Shown: positions 31,339-41,245 of the stretch, piece by piece
Layout: every line of letters starts with the position of its first letter
How positions within the stretch are numbered: position 1 is the first letter of the stretch
Source: Diplonema japonicum
Taxonomy: Eukaryota > Euglenozoa > Diplonemea > Diplonemida > Diplonemidae
Direction: 5' to 3'
Assembly: GCA_964019335.1 (NCBI GenBank)
Contig: OZ025740.1
Coordinates: forward strand, 186,001-250,000
Length of the DNA stretch: 64,000 bases
The notes under the pieces: generated by a model
The model's database searches: none
Told to the model about the DNA's origin: nothing
What the model saw: only the letters and a program-made list of their open reading frames with translations
Made by a program: the position numbers and the translations under genes

Positions 31339-31804
31339 TGTTTTTCAAAAATACAGATAAAGCATTAACAAGTGCCCAATGAAATGCTCTAATCCGGCGA
31401 ATTTTGATTTTTTGGTAATTTGTGCATGAAGATACCGACACCAGACACGCTGCTGGCAAAGTGGCCCAGATTCGAGAAGGAGGCAAGGGCTCGAGAAGAG
31501 TGAAGCAAAGCATCGAAAAAACCCTGTTGCCGTTAAGCACAGACGCCACCAGTGCCAAACATTTCTGGGCTGGTCGGATACTCAGAGGAGGGTGATCACA
31601 CACGGGGGCGGACGTGAACGCACTGATCGCGTTAGTTCGGGAGGAGTATGAAGGTCGAGGGGGGTTATTTTTGACACATGCTCACCTGAAGTGCACACTA
31701 GCATGTGCGAGAATCGTGCGAGAGTGTGCAAGAATGCGAGTCGTTTTGCGAGAATTTCGGCTCAGATCTTTTTTGTGCGAGAATGCGACTCGCACCACTA
31801 TGCC
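31339..31804. other. Spacer with short degenerate repeats
   Basis: Between 31700 and 31795 the motif TGCGAGAAT recurs about four times with variations. Otherwise nothing is recognised. Confidence 0.4.
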
Positions 31805-31977
31805 TAGGGCTATGCTGGTAGGAACGTGGAAACGTTTCCGTTTCCGTTTCCATACTTTTCAAAATTCTTATGGAAACGGCTTCCTTCTTAAGGAAACATA
31901 AGGAAAACGTTTCCGTTTCCGTTTCCCTTTTTTTCAAAAAATGCATGGAAACGCGTTTCCATGCCAGCATAGCCCTG
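31805..31977. mobile_element. Short non-autonomous hAT-type element
   Basis: The ends TAGGGCTATGCTGG and CCAGCATAGCCCTG are inverted repeats identical, but for the last base, to the ends of the hAT at 46391-48837. The 173-bp interior is mostly GGAAACG-type motifs in both orientations, like the hAT subterminal region. It is followed by a 24-nt G run and another hAT right-end-like piece finishing near 32131. Confidence 0.7.
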
Positions 31978-32019
31978 GGGGGGGGGGGGGGGGGGGGGGG
32001 GGCTAAATAAGCTTAAGAA

Positions 32020-32224
32020 ACGCGTTTCCAAGATTTTTTTTTTTTAAAAAAATATGGAAACGGAAACCTTATAGTTAAAATCTCTGGGAACGAAAAAAGC
32101 GTTTCCTGGGGTTCTCTGCCAACATAGCCCTGGGGGAGGGGTTTGATCACTTTCTTTCTTTTTTTTTTTTTTTTTTTTTTTTTTCTCTACCAGCCATCGT
32201 TTTGTCACTGCTACCCCCTTTCTT

Positions 32225-32285
<61 letters not shown>

Positions 32286-33638
32286 ACCTTTGTTCGAAGT
32301 ACTAAAGGAGAGAGGCATAAAAAACAAGTCTTTTTTGAAAAAAAAATAGCTCTTGCATTGACAACAAAAAAGAAAATACCCCCCCCCCCCCAACAACAAA
32401 AAAAGAAAAAACACATACATAAGTATGCTAATAGAACGACTACATGAAAATTTCGTCCGGCAAGAAAAATGTCAACACAAATGACGGCAATACCCCCCTA
32501 TAAGTTTTTTTTTTCCTATAGTCTTTAAGTAGAAAAAGTTGTCCGACACCACTTTGTGTGCATATACTGTTTTTTGGAAATGTGTTTATTTTAATTTTTA
32601 TTTTAATTTTTTTTGGTTTTTTTGGCGTTCGGGGGAAATTATATAACCCAGGACACAAAAAAAAAAAAAAAAAAAAAGGTGTTGACCTTTCTGCTGGATG
32701 GATTCATATGTATATTTCTCGCAGGGGGGGGGTGGCATGGGATGAAATGTTGTAAAAGAGGAAAGAAAAAAAAAAAGAAACAAGAAAAAAAGGGGAACTG
32801 GGCCGTTCTTTGTACCCCGGGTAAAACCTGGAAGAAGGTTTGTCAACGCAGAAGAAGCTACTGCTAGGCCGAGGTGCGCCCCCTGTAATCAAGTAAATGG
32901 TGCTTGTGCAGGGTGCCCCCACCGGCTTCCTTTAAATCATCGAGTTTGTTTTTGTTTTGCAAGAAGAGTCTTTGGCTTATCTACAACAAGAAAAAAGGGG
33001 GGAAAACGTTTAGGCCTCAGGCTACGTGTTATTTCGGTTTGGTGGCCCATGGCGTAAATCTTTCCAATCCGCAAAAAATAGGGGGGGGGGGGAAATTAAT
33101 AACAAGAGAAAACAAAGTTGGCAGAACTAAATACCTGCGCACGAATACAGAGGAATCGAATTGTGGAGTGGTTGCCAATGCCTGCAGATAGAGGCAGCTT
33201 GTAATGGCGGGGACGTTCGTTGCATGAAGAGGGGATGGGAGCGGGGAATAAAAATGGATGGAAGAAACAAAAAACTGACCAAAAGAAAAATAGTCGATCT
33301 GATTGTTTGGGCAAAATCCGTTTCTACCTGTAGGGATAAAATGGACAAAAAGCTGCCTACTCTTTTCTTTATTTATTTTATTTTATTTTATTTTTTTTTT
33401 TTTGCAATAACAATTCTTTTTAAGATTTCAAGAAAAGAAAAAGAAAAGAAAAAAGAAGAAAAAAAAACGCGCAGATCTTCTTTTCTTTTTCTTTTTCATT
33501 TTTTTTTTTCTTTTTTTTCCAACCGATTTTTACAACAGTAATTTAAGTTTGCACACGACAACGAAACAAAAAAAGAAAGTTTGGGGGGGGAGGGGTTGAA
33601 AAAAAAAAAAAAAAATATGTGAGTCCGACGTGCTTTAT
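32020..33638. other. Homopolymer-dense spacer
   Basis: Contains a hAT-end-like block (32020-32131), the longest T run in the window (about 55 nt, 32227-32281), the repeat GGTAAAACCTGG (32819), a fragment GCTACTGCTAGGCCGAGG (32857) echoing the start of R1, and T/A-rich runs to 33618. No gene is seen. Confidence 0.5.
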
Positions 33639-34511
33639 TCAACAGGACACGCTAGAGGACCTCCTCACCAACCTCAGCCTTGGCTGCCCAACGTTGCAGC
33701 TCTTAGACCGGTGGTGACGGCAGCACTGCTGTTTCTTCTTTGGCTCCTGCATCATCTTCCTCGCCTTGAACGGCCCCGAGTAAGCCCCAATGGACGCGGT
33801 CTTAAGGTATTCAGGATCGGATGCAAAGTCAAGAGTTTGTCGCCTCTCCATAGCCGTGAGCTTCTTCACGTTCAGGTGGATGTTCGGACAGTTTGAAGCA
33901 AGGGAACACCCATCTTTTGATGTGTATTTCGTGCATCTTGAAAAGGATCCGGGTGCAAGCCTCCATTGTGACTGGCAATACCTGCAGCGGAGTAAGCACC
34001 AGTTTCGTTTGACGCGAACGGAATCCCATGAGTTGTGGTGGCAGGGCCGCTCGTACGAGGCAGGGCGGGTGGGCACATGCATACTGTCGGCAGGGCAGAC
34101 AAAGTACAAACGGAGCTTTCCTGTCTCATTGTACGCCCAGGTGATCTCCCTGCGCCGTGGGGGGAGGGTTCTTCCGTCATTTAGAAGCAGTGTTAGATCC
34201 ACAGTCAGTGTGCTGGAGTTCTCCTGTAAATCAACACGGTGGGCTATTATGGAGAACTCGGCTCTCGTGCCCTCACCCCCCCATGAGAGGGCGAGAACAT
34301 TGTTGTAGTGCCGAATCCAACCCTCCTTCCCAGTCACCCTTTCGTTCACGATCAGCCTTCTGGTTTCCCACACCGCCTTTGGGGCAACATATTTATCATA
34401 GAATTCAGATATTGAGCCTGTGTGCATGGCGTCCAGGTACTTTGCCCACAAGTTAGTTGTTTTCTTCATCAGCCAGTGCCTTTGTTTCTTTGTTCTTGTG
34501 TGGGCGCACAT
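33639..34511 (-). CDS. NTF2-like domain plus CCCH zinc-finger protein, paralogue 2
   Basis: 290 residues, with the same order as the 23.7-kb paralogue: NTF2-like N-terminal domain (FYDKYVAPKAVWETRRL… GKEGWIRHYNNVLALSWGGEG), Cys/His region and a C-x8-C-x5-C-x3-H finger, then a basic tail. Codons from roughly LPPRRREITWAYNETG to the end of the finger are nearly identical in DNA to paralogue 1, including silent sites. The first ~130 residues and the tail differ much more. RNA binding is inferred. The ATG at 34511 is chosen to match paralogue 1 (both MC…); only short A runs precede it. Pseudogenisation is not evident. Confidence 0.75.
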   Translation of the reverse strand: MCAHTRTKKQRHWLMKKTTNLWAKYLDAMHTGSISEFYDKYVAPKAVWETRRLIVNERVTGKEGWIRHYNNVLALSWGGEGTRAEFSIIAHRVDLQENSSTLTVDLTLLLNDGRTLPPRRREITWAYNETGKLRLYFVCPADSMHVPTRPASYERPCHHNSWDSVRVKRNWCLLRCRYCQSQWRLAPGSFSRCTKYTSKDGCSLASNCPNIHLNVKKLTAMERRQTLDFASDPEYLKTASIGAYSGPFKARKMMQEPKKKQQCCRHHRSKSCNVGQPRLRLVRRSSSVSC

Positions 34512-34617
34512 TTTGTTTTTAAAATCTGTGGTGGTAGGTGGATAGAATGGATGACATGTTGTAAATGAAAAAAACAAAACGAAGAAGATGTAAATTTCTT
34601 AGTAGTAAGGGAGAGAA

Positions 34618-34983
34618 GTGTCACGAGGGGTAGCCGGTGACCTCGTCGCTCTTTGTGATCGCGTGAACGTTGTAGGTATAATCTATTCCGTTGAAGGTGC
34701 AGTCCATTTCGTTGAAGGTCTTCTCACCCACTGTCACTGTCCTGTTGAGATAGCAGTTCATGCCCAGAACATTGCAGGTCTCCGCCACCGTCCCATACAG
34801 GCAGAACACATCCCCGCCCCTCGCCTCCGTGCACAGCATCGATGACAGTTCCACACACTCCCCGAGAACAGCCACGTACTTCTGAGAAGTTGTCCCCACT
34901 GTCCCGTGCCGTACTGCACTCGTCGACAGGCCCACAGCCATTGTATTAAGCCTTTCGTTGTGCTGAGCCGCTGCTTGGAGCAA
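34618..34983 (-). pseudogene. Cyclase 3'-end fragment
   Basis: About 120 codons, from LQAAAQHNERLNTMAVGLST to the stop, match the last part of the degenerate C-terminal domain of the cyclases. The final ~35 residues are closest to the copy ending at 54178. The 5' border (34984) abuts hAT-end sequence exactly where the intact hAT ends near 48640. It is a truncated fragment, not a gene. Confidence 0.75.
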
Positions 34984-34985
34984 CG

Positions 34986-35180
34986 TGGCCCCCTTTGTCT
35001 CGTATATTTCTTCCGAGTGATTTGCCCCCCAAAAAATAAGTCTCTAAAACCCCCAAAATAAGGAAACGTTTCTGCCCCAAGGAAACGGCCCCAAAATAGG
35101 GAAACGTTTCCGTTTCCGTTTCCGTTTCCCTTTTTTTCAAAAAATGCATGGAAACGCGTTTCCATGCCAGCATAGCCCTA
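34986..35180. mobile_element. Solo right end of the hAT element
   Basis: Nearly identical to 48645-48837: it starts CCCCTTTGTCTCGTATATTT and ends CCAGCATAGCCCTA, with the same GGAAACG and GTTTCC motifs. No transposase remains beside it. Confidence 0.8.
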
Positions 35181-35202
35181 GGGGGGGGGGGGGGGGGGAC
35201 AA

Positions 35203-35346
35203 ACAAAAAAATAATTCTTTATGACTATATGTCTTTGTTGTTCGCACGAGCAAAAAAGATTTTTAAAAAGCTGCGAAAGTTTTTTGCTCGGCACAAGTTG
35301 CATATAGTTATAAAATCATTTTTTGAAAGATAAATATTTGTAACAA
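35203..35346. repeat. R2 repeat copy
   Basis: Carries GTTCGCACGAGCAAAAAAG, GCTGCGAAAGTTTTTTGCTC and GAAAGATAAATATTTGTAAC. Nearly identical to 48870-49012, similar to 42783-42935. It forms the 3' flank of the cyclase. Confidence 0.75.
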
Positions 35347-35349
35347 AAA

Positions 35350-37539
35350 CTAAAACGAACTGAAGTTGTCCTTCGTCATGCATTTCTCAGCTACTTTATT
35401 GAGTCTTCCTTCTGCGGGTTGGCCATTCATGTCGCCACCAATGGCCACATCTTCCCGAAGACTGGTTACAACATAGTTCTTTGTGATCCCATGAATGCTG
35501 TAGGTGTTATTCCCCACTGCGGCCGTCCTTCTGAGTTCGCAGTGCATGCCCAGAACATTGCAGGTCTCCGCCACCGTCCCATACAGGCAGAACACATCCC
35601 CGCCCCTCGCCTCCGTGCACAGCATCGATGACAGTTCCACACACTCCCCGAGAACAGCCACGTACTTCTGAGAAGTTGTCCCCACTGTCCCGTGCCGTGC
35701 TGCACTCGTCGACAGGCCCACAGCCATTGTACTAAGCCTTTCGTTGTGCTGAGCCGCTGCTTGGAGCATCCCCACAAATGCAAGGGAGTCCTCCACATGG
35801 GTCCAGCACTCACGCGACATGTTCCACCCCACCGCCACCCTGCTCCCCTGAAGTGACACGATCACCCCGTGAGACCTCTCGCTGCACACGTACACCCGAG
35901 ACAGCATCTCGTTAATCAGGTAGTTCAGTTCTATTCCATTGAGCTTGTCATATTGGATCTCAACATGGCCCACACTTCCCCTCTTGTGCTGAAGAAGCTC
36001 CGTAGTGTGCCTTGGGCTCGAAAAGGTGGTGTCCGTATCCCTGTTGTTCTCACTCTCTTGTTTCGCCTTTTGATTCAGACATTGCTCAACATAAGACCGC
36101 CGCCCCTCCAAACCCTGCGGAAGCAGGATGAAGGGCCGCGTCACTTCCAGACCTTTCAGAACAGTGTCCCCCATTGCTATGACACACACAGTCCCAAAAT
36201 CCCCAACCTCATCCATCACCTCGGGGGTCACAGCGACAGCACCAGCCACACACACCCCTTCCATCCGAGACGCCTTGTTCACAGTGCCCCCGAAGTAGTC
36301 GTACCTCTTCGTCAACTCGTTCATCTGAAGTTCCACCTCACCACAGTGAACCCCAACACGAACCCTGAGCCCACACCAAGGGCCATCGCGTTGATAGGAA
36401 CAGCGATCAAGTAAAAGGAGGCTCGAAGGCCAACTGCCGACAACAAGCTCCTGCTGAAGAGAGAGACCGAAGGAGACAGCCGAGACCGCTGTCTCAAAGG
36501 CTACCATGAAGGCGTCCCCAATGGTCTTCACCTCGTAGCCCCCCTCACACACAATGCAACTTCGGATGACCTTGTTGTGAACCTGAAGTGCCTCCTTCAT
36601 CCCCTCGGGACATGCCTCCCACAACCCAGTCGACCCTTGGATGTCTGTGAAGACAAGTGAAGCACGGCCCGTCTCAACTCCAGGTACGTCAAGAATTGCC
36701 AGAGCACATGCATCTGCCTCAGTGTGCATCTTGTGAAAAAGTGCATCAGGGAGGTAGGGACGGTACTCAGTGAGGTTGGAGAGGATGCTCTCGAAGGCGT
36801 CGTGGAGGGGTAGGGGGAGGGATGAGGTGCTGATGATCTCCTCCGCGGACTGCAGGTCGAAGCGTGACAGGGCGACAGCAATCTCCTCGGTGGCGGTGAT
36901 CACGTTCTGCATAGTTTTTCGTTCCTTTTGAAGGTCCGAAGCGAAACCACGTGTAAAGTAGAAGTCAAGGAGGAAGACCGCTACTTGGAGAGAAAAAATG
37001 CTGAATACAGTGAGGAAGTCCGTTGCGCAAGGTGGATGGGCACAGTCGCATTGTTGTTTCCTCTCGTGGTAGGGGGGGAGGAAGGGCTCGGGGGCATCGA
37101 GCATGCCGAAGCGGAAAATACCTTCAATAGAAGATAAAACGAGCCAGGTGAGGACCATCGCAATGAGGTTCCTGTTCACACGGACAGGGAGGTTGCACAC
37201 AAGCGCTATGTCGATGTAGAGCACAAAGATCGGCCAATACCGTCCCCCATTGCCTGCCTGCTGTCTGCAATCTAGAAGGATAGTATTGAATGCAAAGAGA
37301 TACAGAAGTAGCTCCATTGAAGCGTCTGACACCTTTTTTCGAACAAGCAGGTATATTGTTATAATAGTAAGTGATATGATCCCGGTAATTGTGTACATGA
37401 AGAGCTCCCATCTATCGATAAGCATGAACAGTCCACAAAACCACACTGCAAAGAAGAAGAGAAGGACCATTTTCTTCTTGAACACCGTGATGAGGTCGTC
37501 CTCAGGAAGCAAGACGTAGCTCATAATACATTTCAACAT
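35350..37539 (-). CDS. Membrane class III nucleotide cyclase, copy 1
   Basis: 729 residues from the chosen start (MLKCIMSYVLLPEDD), picked because all paralogues begin with a short leader before LLPEDD..TVFKKK. Six hydrophobic segments occupy ~25-210, followed by a helical linker (QKERKTMQNVITATEEIAVA) and a class III cyclase domain with a full catalytic set: FTDIQGST metal Asp, YEVKTIGD lysine and second metal Asp, KRYDYFG adenine-type Asp, and VNKASRM Asn/Arg. A second, degenerate cyclase-like domain ends the protein (VGLSTSAARHGTVG…). cAMP synthesis at a membrane is the expected reaction, from motifs. The 3' two thirds is almost identical in DNA to copy 2 at 49011. A longer in-frame start at 37683 exists but is not shared. 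Confidence 0.85.
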   Translation of the reverse strand: MLKCIMSYVLLPEDDLITVFKKKMVLLFFFAVWFCGLFMLIDRWELFMYTITGIISLTIITIYLLVRKKVSDASMELLLYLFAFNTILLDCRQQAGNGGRYWPIFVLYIDIALVCNLPVRVNRNLIAMVLTWLVLSSIEGIFRFGMLDAPEPFLPPYHERKQQCDCAHPPCATDFLTVFSIFSLQVAVFLLDFYFTRGFASDLQKERKTMQNVITATEEIAVALSRFDLQSAEEIISTSSLPLPLHDAFESILSNLTEYRPYLPDALFHKMHTEADACALAILDVPGVETGRASLVFTDIQGSTGLWEACPEGMKEALQVHNKVIRSCIVCEGGYEVKTIGDAFMVAFETAVSAVSFGLSLQQELVVGSWPSSLLLLDRCSYQRDGPWCGLRVRVGVHCGEVELQMNELTKRYDYFGGTVNKASRMEGVCVAGAVAVTPEVMDEVGDFGTVCVIAMGDTVLKGLEVTRPFILLPQGLEGRRSYVEQCLNQKAKQESENNRDTDTTFSSPRHTTELLQHKRGSVGHVEIQYDKLNGIELNYLINEMLSRVYVCSERSHGVIVSLQGSRVAVGWNMSRECWTHVEDSLAFVGMLQAAAQHNERLSTMAVGLSTSAARHGTVGTTSQKYVAVLGECVELSSMLCTEARGGDVFCLYGTVAETCNVLGMHCELRRTAAVGNNTYSIHGITKNYVVTSLREDVAIGGDMNGQPAEGRLNKVAEKCMTKDNFSSF

Positions 37540-37790
37540 TGTGTACCCCCCTTTCCCCTCCCCTGTTGTGTATTCAGAAAACAAAAAAGGGGATAGGGTG
37601 TAAAGCATTGTAACACCATGTTGGTTGCGAAAGGGCACCAAGGAAAGTGTTTCCAACCTCTCGGAGACCACCGTTTTGCCCACCTTTGAAAACTGAAAAG
37701 GTTATCGACACTAATCACGGAACCTTAAAAATACTATTTTCCTTCCGGAACTTCTATTTTCGGTAGTTTTTCGGTTACAGTTAACCCTTA

Positions 37791-38062
37791 AACGCCCAAC
37801 TGCTTCTGTAGAAGCAGTTAATAGGTGTAATTGTTCTGTGATCATCTAGACCAAAGCCTCGGATCGGTTTTCATAAAAAAAAGATGGAATGGAAAGATAT
37901 TGAAAATCTACGTTAAATGCGCTATTTGTATCCATCTGGAACCTCATAACTTCATCCCAGAACGGGGTGCCAAGACACTGGGTGACACCAAAAATGGGCA
38001 TTTTCCGGATTTTCATGATTTTTCCATGATTTTTTCCCTCTTTTTTTTTTTTTTTCTCCGAG
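37791..38062. mobile_element. One-ended TTAA element fragment at the end of an F-box gene
   Basis: Starts TTAACCCTTAAACGCCCAAC and is nearly identical to the first ~270 nt of the element at 41246-42782, up to the T tract and CGAGTC. No matching right end is found. It overlaps the last ~30 codons of the F-box gene. Confidence 0.65.
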
Positions 38063-39049
38063 TCTGCTGACAACTGTTGTAAAATACAAAACATGGTCCA
38101 CCGCGAATTTCTCCGTCCACTCCCCTGTTCCGGGTGATCTCGACGTTTCGTTTAAAACTGATACAAGAGAATCTGCAAACTTTGACACCGCTTCGGTTCG
38201 ATCCTCCTGGTTCTCTGATATGAATTCAGCATAGGAACCCTCGGCTTTCTGAAGCGTTTCCGAAACATATTTCGAAACAAGGCACGAGCTTTTGAACCGT
38301 TGTAAAGCGTGGGTGAACCACAGGTCCGGGTTGACACCAAAGTACACGTTTAGTTCTTGTTCTGTTTTGTCGCTGTTGCATAACGCGTGGCATGGCTTCA
38401 AGGCTTCCGTCAAGATCCTCCATGACGCAATCGCGTCTGCAGGTGGTTTTCCGGCTATCTTTGCCACACCGTCGTCCCATATAAGCATTAGCTTGTCGAT
38501 CCTTCCGTGCAGCTCTCGAGACTTTGACACTAATTTCGTCAACCCTAACGGTTTTGCCGGGGACATTGAAACAAGTTTCTTCCACGTTTTGCAGACACGT
38601 TCCGCTGCCACGCATGTTAAATAATCAAAAAAATGAATAAGACTGTGCTCGAGTACATCTACTGGGAACGGCTGCTTGCTGTAGTGTATCCTGTCGGGTT
38701 TCCTTTGAGCGGGAGCCTTGCCTCTTTGAAATGAAGGGGAGGGTTGTTGTTGTTGTTGTTGTTGTTGCTGTTGTTGTGCGCTTTCGCGGCGAGCGGGTGG
38801 GTGTGGCGGGCCGGTACGCATTGCCGGCATGACTAGTTGTCCCCATTTTACAGCCTCTGCTTGTTTCATGGTCTTAAGAACGCCTTCTAGCACGCCTGCC
38901 TGTTGTGTGTTGTGGACTGCCCTGTCGCATTGGACAGACCCCGCTCGCCTCACTGGTGGCCGTACCACCACCACGATTTCGCAGTCGTTTTCTTCAGTTG
39001 TTGCGCGTCTTGTCTGCATCACCTTTCGTGCGCCGCATACCTTTATCAT
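37952..39049 (-). CDS. F-box-like protein with polyglutamine tract
   Basis: 365 residues. A basic, low-complexity N-terminal region with Q10 (CAA/CAG repeats near 38745-38778) precedes an F-box-like stretch (FPVDVLEHSLIHFFDYLTCV.AERVCKTWKKLV). A helical C-terminal region of unknown fold follows. An SCF-adaptor role is inferred from the F-box only. The last ~30 residues (after VVSRLGEKKKKRGKKSW) are encoded by the inserted TTAA element fragment, so the native C-terminus has been replaced or extended. The start at 39049 is the first ATG after an A/T-rich leader; an upstream frame extension runs through homopolymer. It is on the same strand as the cyclases. Confidence 0.6.
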   Translation of the reverse strand: MIKVCGARKVMQTRRATTEENDCEIVVVVRPPVRRAGSVQCDRAVHNTQQAGVLEGVLKTMKQAEAVKWGQLVMPAMRTGPPHPPARRESAQQQQQQQQQQQPSPSFQRGKAPAQRKPDRIHYSKQPFPVDVLEHSLIHFFDYLTCVAAERVCKTWKKLVSMSPAKPLGLTKLVSKSRELHGRIDKLMLIWDDGVAKIAGKPPADAIASWRILTEALKPCHALCNSDKTEQELNVYFGVNPDLWFTHALQRFKSSCLVSKYVSETLQKAEGSYAEFISENQEDRTEAVSKFADSLVSVLNETSRSPGTGEWTEKFAVDHVLYFTTVVSRLGEKKKKRGKKSWKNHENPENAHFWCHPVSWHPVLG

Positions 39050-39327
39050 GTTGGGCCTCCACCTCCCCCCCTTTCGGTGTTTGTTGGATTTTGAAAAAAA
39101 AATTTTTTTTTGGAGAGAGAAAAAAAAGGGGGGGAGGTTGGACGGAGATAGACACACCTCTGGAGGTCTCCAGATTGGGGAATTCACTCTCGACAACGAG
39201 GCCATAGAAAATGGGGAAGAGGGGGGAAAGAGAAAAAAAAAAAATGTTTTTAAAAGAAGTCTTTAGACGCCTCCCCTTTTTTTTCAGCAGCGGTTAAAGA
39301 AAAAATAATTCTTTTCTTTTTTTTCTT

Positions 39328-41137
39328 TTAACCATCTATCAACGAGCGTCTATATATAGACGATTTGAAAAAAAATCTTTTACGCAAAGGGCTTTCAATG
39401 CAATACGGCCCGGCCCTTTCTTGCCGGCGGGGTCCTGCGCGGAAAATATGAAAAATATAAACTAAATGCTGCCCTAACTTAACAAGAAAATGAAAAAATA
39501 AAAAAAAACGCCAGCCCAAATTTACCCTTAAAAATCACTTCAAAAAAAGGCGCCCGGAAAGAGGCCGGAAGAGGACGTCATGAGTGATGGCAGCACTGAT
39601 GGCTCATCCCTATTATGCAATTTTGATACAAACAGTGATTCTGACACGAATTCGACCGATTCCGAGTCACAGCAGGGTGATTGGACGGCAAAGCCGGAGC
39701 AGTTGGAAGGCATCCGGTTTCGTGAAGATCGGAATCCTTGTGGACCCTGTTTTGACATCAAAGGCTCAACGCCATTCCATATATTCTCCAAATGCTCGTC
39801 CCAAACTTTATTCGGGTCATAACTTCGAACAATGTGGCAAATGCGGCTAAAAAAGGTGTCTCCCTGGATCTCGATGCTGCTTCTCTGCGTACCTTCCTAG
39901 GTGTCCTTTTGTCGATGGACTTGGATATCAAGCCAGATTATTCTGATTACTGGCGCACTGGCTCCACGTTTCTCAACTACACCCCTGGGTACGCCACCGT
40001 CATGTCAAGAGACCGCTTTTTGACTATTCTGGGAAATCTGTGTTTCCACAGCGAAACAAACAAGCGTGCTGACTTCTACCTATCGCGAAGGCCTCCCGGA
40101 GATCATGGATGCCCCAAAGAAGCGAGGCCGCAAGCCCAAGGACGCGCGTCCCGTGGGGACACAGTTCCACCAGCACGCGAGCATCCTTTGCACCACAACG
40201 TGGCATGACATCAAGCCTGTGCGCTTTCTATCGACGTTGGATGTTCCAGTGAAGTCAACTTTGACCGTCCGCCAAAAGAGAATGAAAGCCGGAAAGGACA
40301 TCTTGTTCCCCACCAAGTGCATATTTACAACACCGCAATGGGCGGAACCGACGCTGGGTGATGCTGTGACAAAACGCCATAAACGCACCCTTATGACTTA
40401 AAAGTGGCCCCTAAAAGTATTTTCGTACTTGTTAGGTAAATCTCTGGCGAATGCTTGGCTTGTTTGGAAAGAAGCCTTGCCCCCCAACACCCTGAGTACG
40501 AACGACAGTGTATTGACGCCTTTCAAAGAGGCAGTCATCGAAGGGCTACTAGGGAGGCAGTCTAAACAACAGATAAAGTCAACTACAGAGCAGGCTGCCC
40601 CAATACCATGCCCCGAAACACAGAACGAGTGCTCTGAGACCCCAATGCGCCGTGACAGTACCTTCTGGGACCATTTCCCCGAAAAAGTAGTGCAACGTGC
40701 GGTGCAAGCATTTCAAGTCGAAAAGACCCCTATTTCAGTGTTCAGCCTGCTTGGTACAACTTTGCGTGACTCCGTGCTTCAAAGACTGCCACCTTGCCGG
40801 GGATACCCCCAGAAACCCCTCCCGGGGTCAAAAAAGAAGTTCCCCAGCCCTGGGGCACGTACGAACCGCGTCAAGAAGGCCTTAAATAGCTTTTTATAGA
40901 ATTTTACAGTCGATTTTTTTTGACTTGTTTTTTGTACCCCCTCTCGAGCACTTCAGGAACGATATTTTTGACAATGTTGTGGGGGTGGGCCCTGCTGTGG
41001 GCACCCTCTCTAGAATTGGGACATCTGGAGGCATTTCCGGGGGCATATAGCCCCGGCGTTGCGCTAGAATAGCTTTTTTTGAAGTTTTGAAAATTTACCC
41101 CCTGGTGGGCAAAAATGGTCCGTTGGTAGATGGTTAA
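39328..41137. mobile_element. piggyBac element with TTAA target site
   Basis: The left end TTAACCATCTATCAACG and the right end CGTTGGTAGATGGTTAA are inverted repeats with one mismatch, starting and ending at TTAA, the signature target of piggyBac. Length 1.81 kb. It contains a broken piggyBac transposase on the plus strand. Confidence 0.85.
39580..40899 (+). pseudogene. piggyBac transposase, frameshifted and internally deleted
   Basis: The first frame starts MSDGSTDGS and has an acidic/Ser-rich N-terminus and the segment NPCGPCFDIKGSTPFHIFSK. After a frame change near 39795 it continues FIRVITSNN…LRTFLGVLLSMDLDIKPDYS followed by DYWRTG…MSRDRFLTILGNLCFHSE, which is characteristic of DDE_Tnp_1_7. 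After another frame change near 40080 it resumes at KRGRKPKDARP…TTWHDIKPVRFLST and later NAWLVWKEAL. The stretch that should carry the first catalytic Asp residues is absent. It ends in a basic Cys-containing tail (…SLLGTTLRDSVLQRLPPCRG). Inactive as it stands. Confidence 0.75.
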
Positions 41138-41245
41138 GAAAGATTAATGTTTCTTTCTGTTCTTCTTTTCTTTTTTTCTTTTTTGATTCCTTTCCTCTTC
41201 TTTGTATGACAACAATAGTAAATAAATTCTGTTTTTTTTTCTTCT

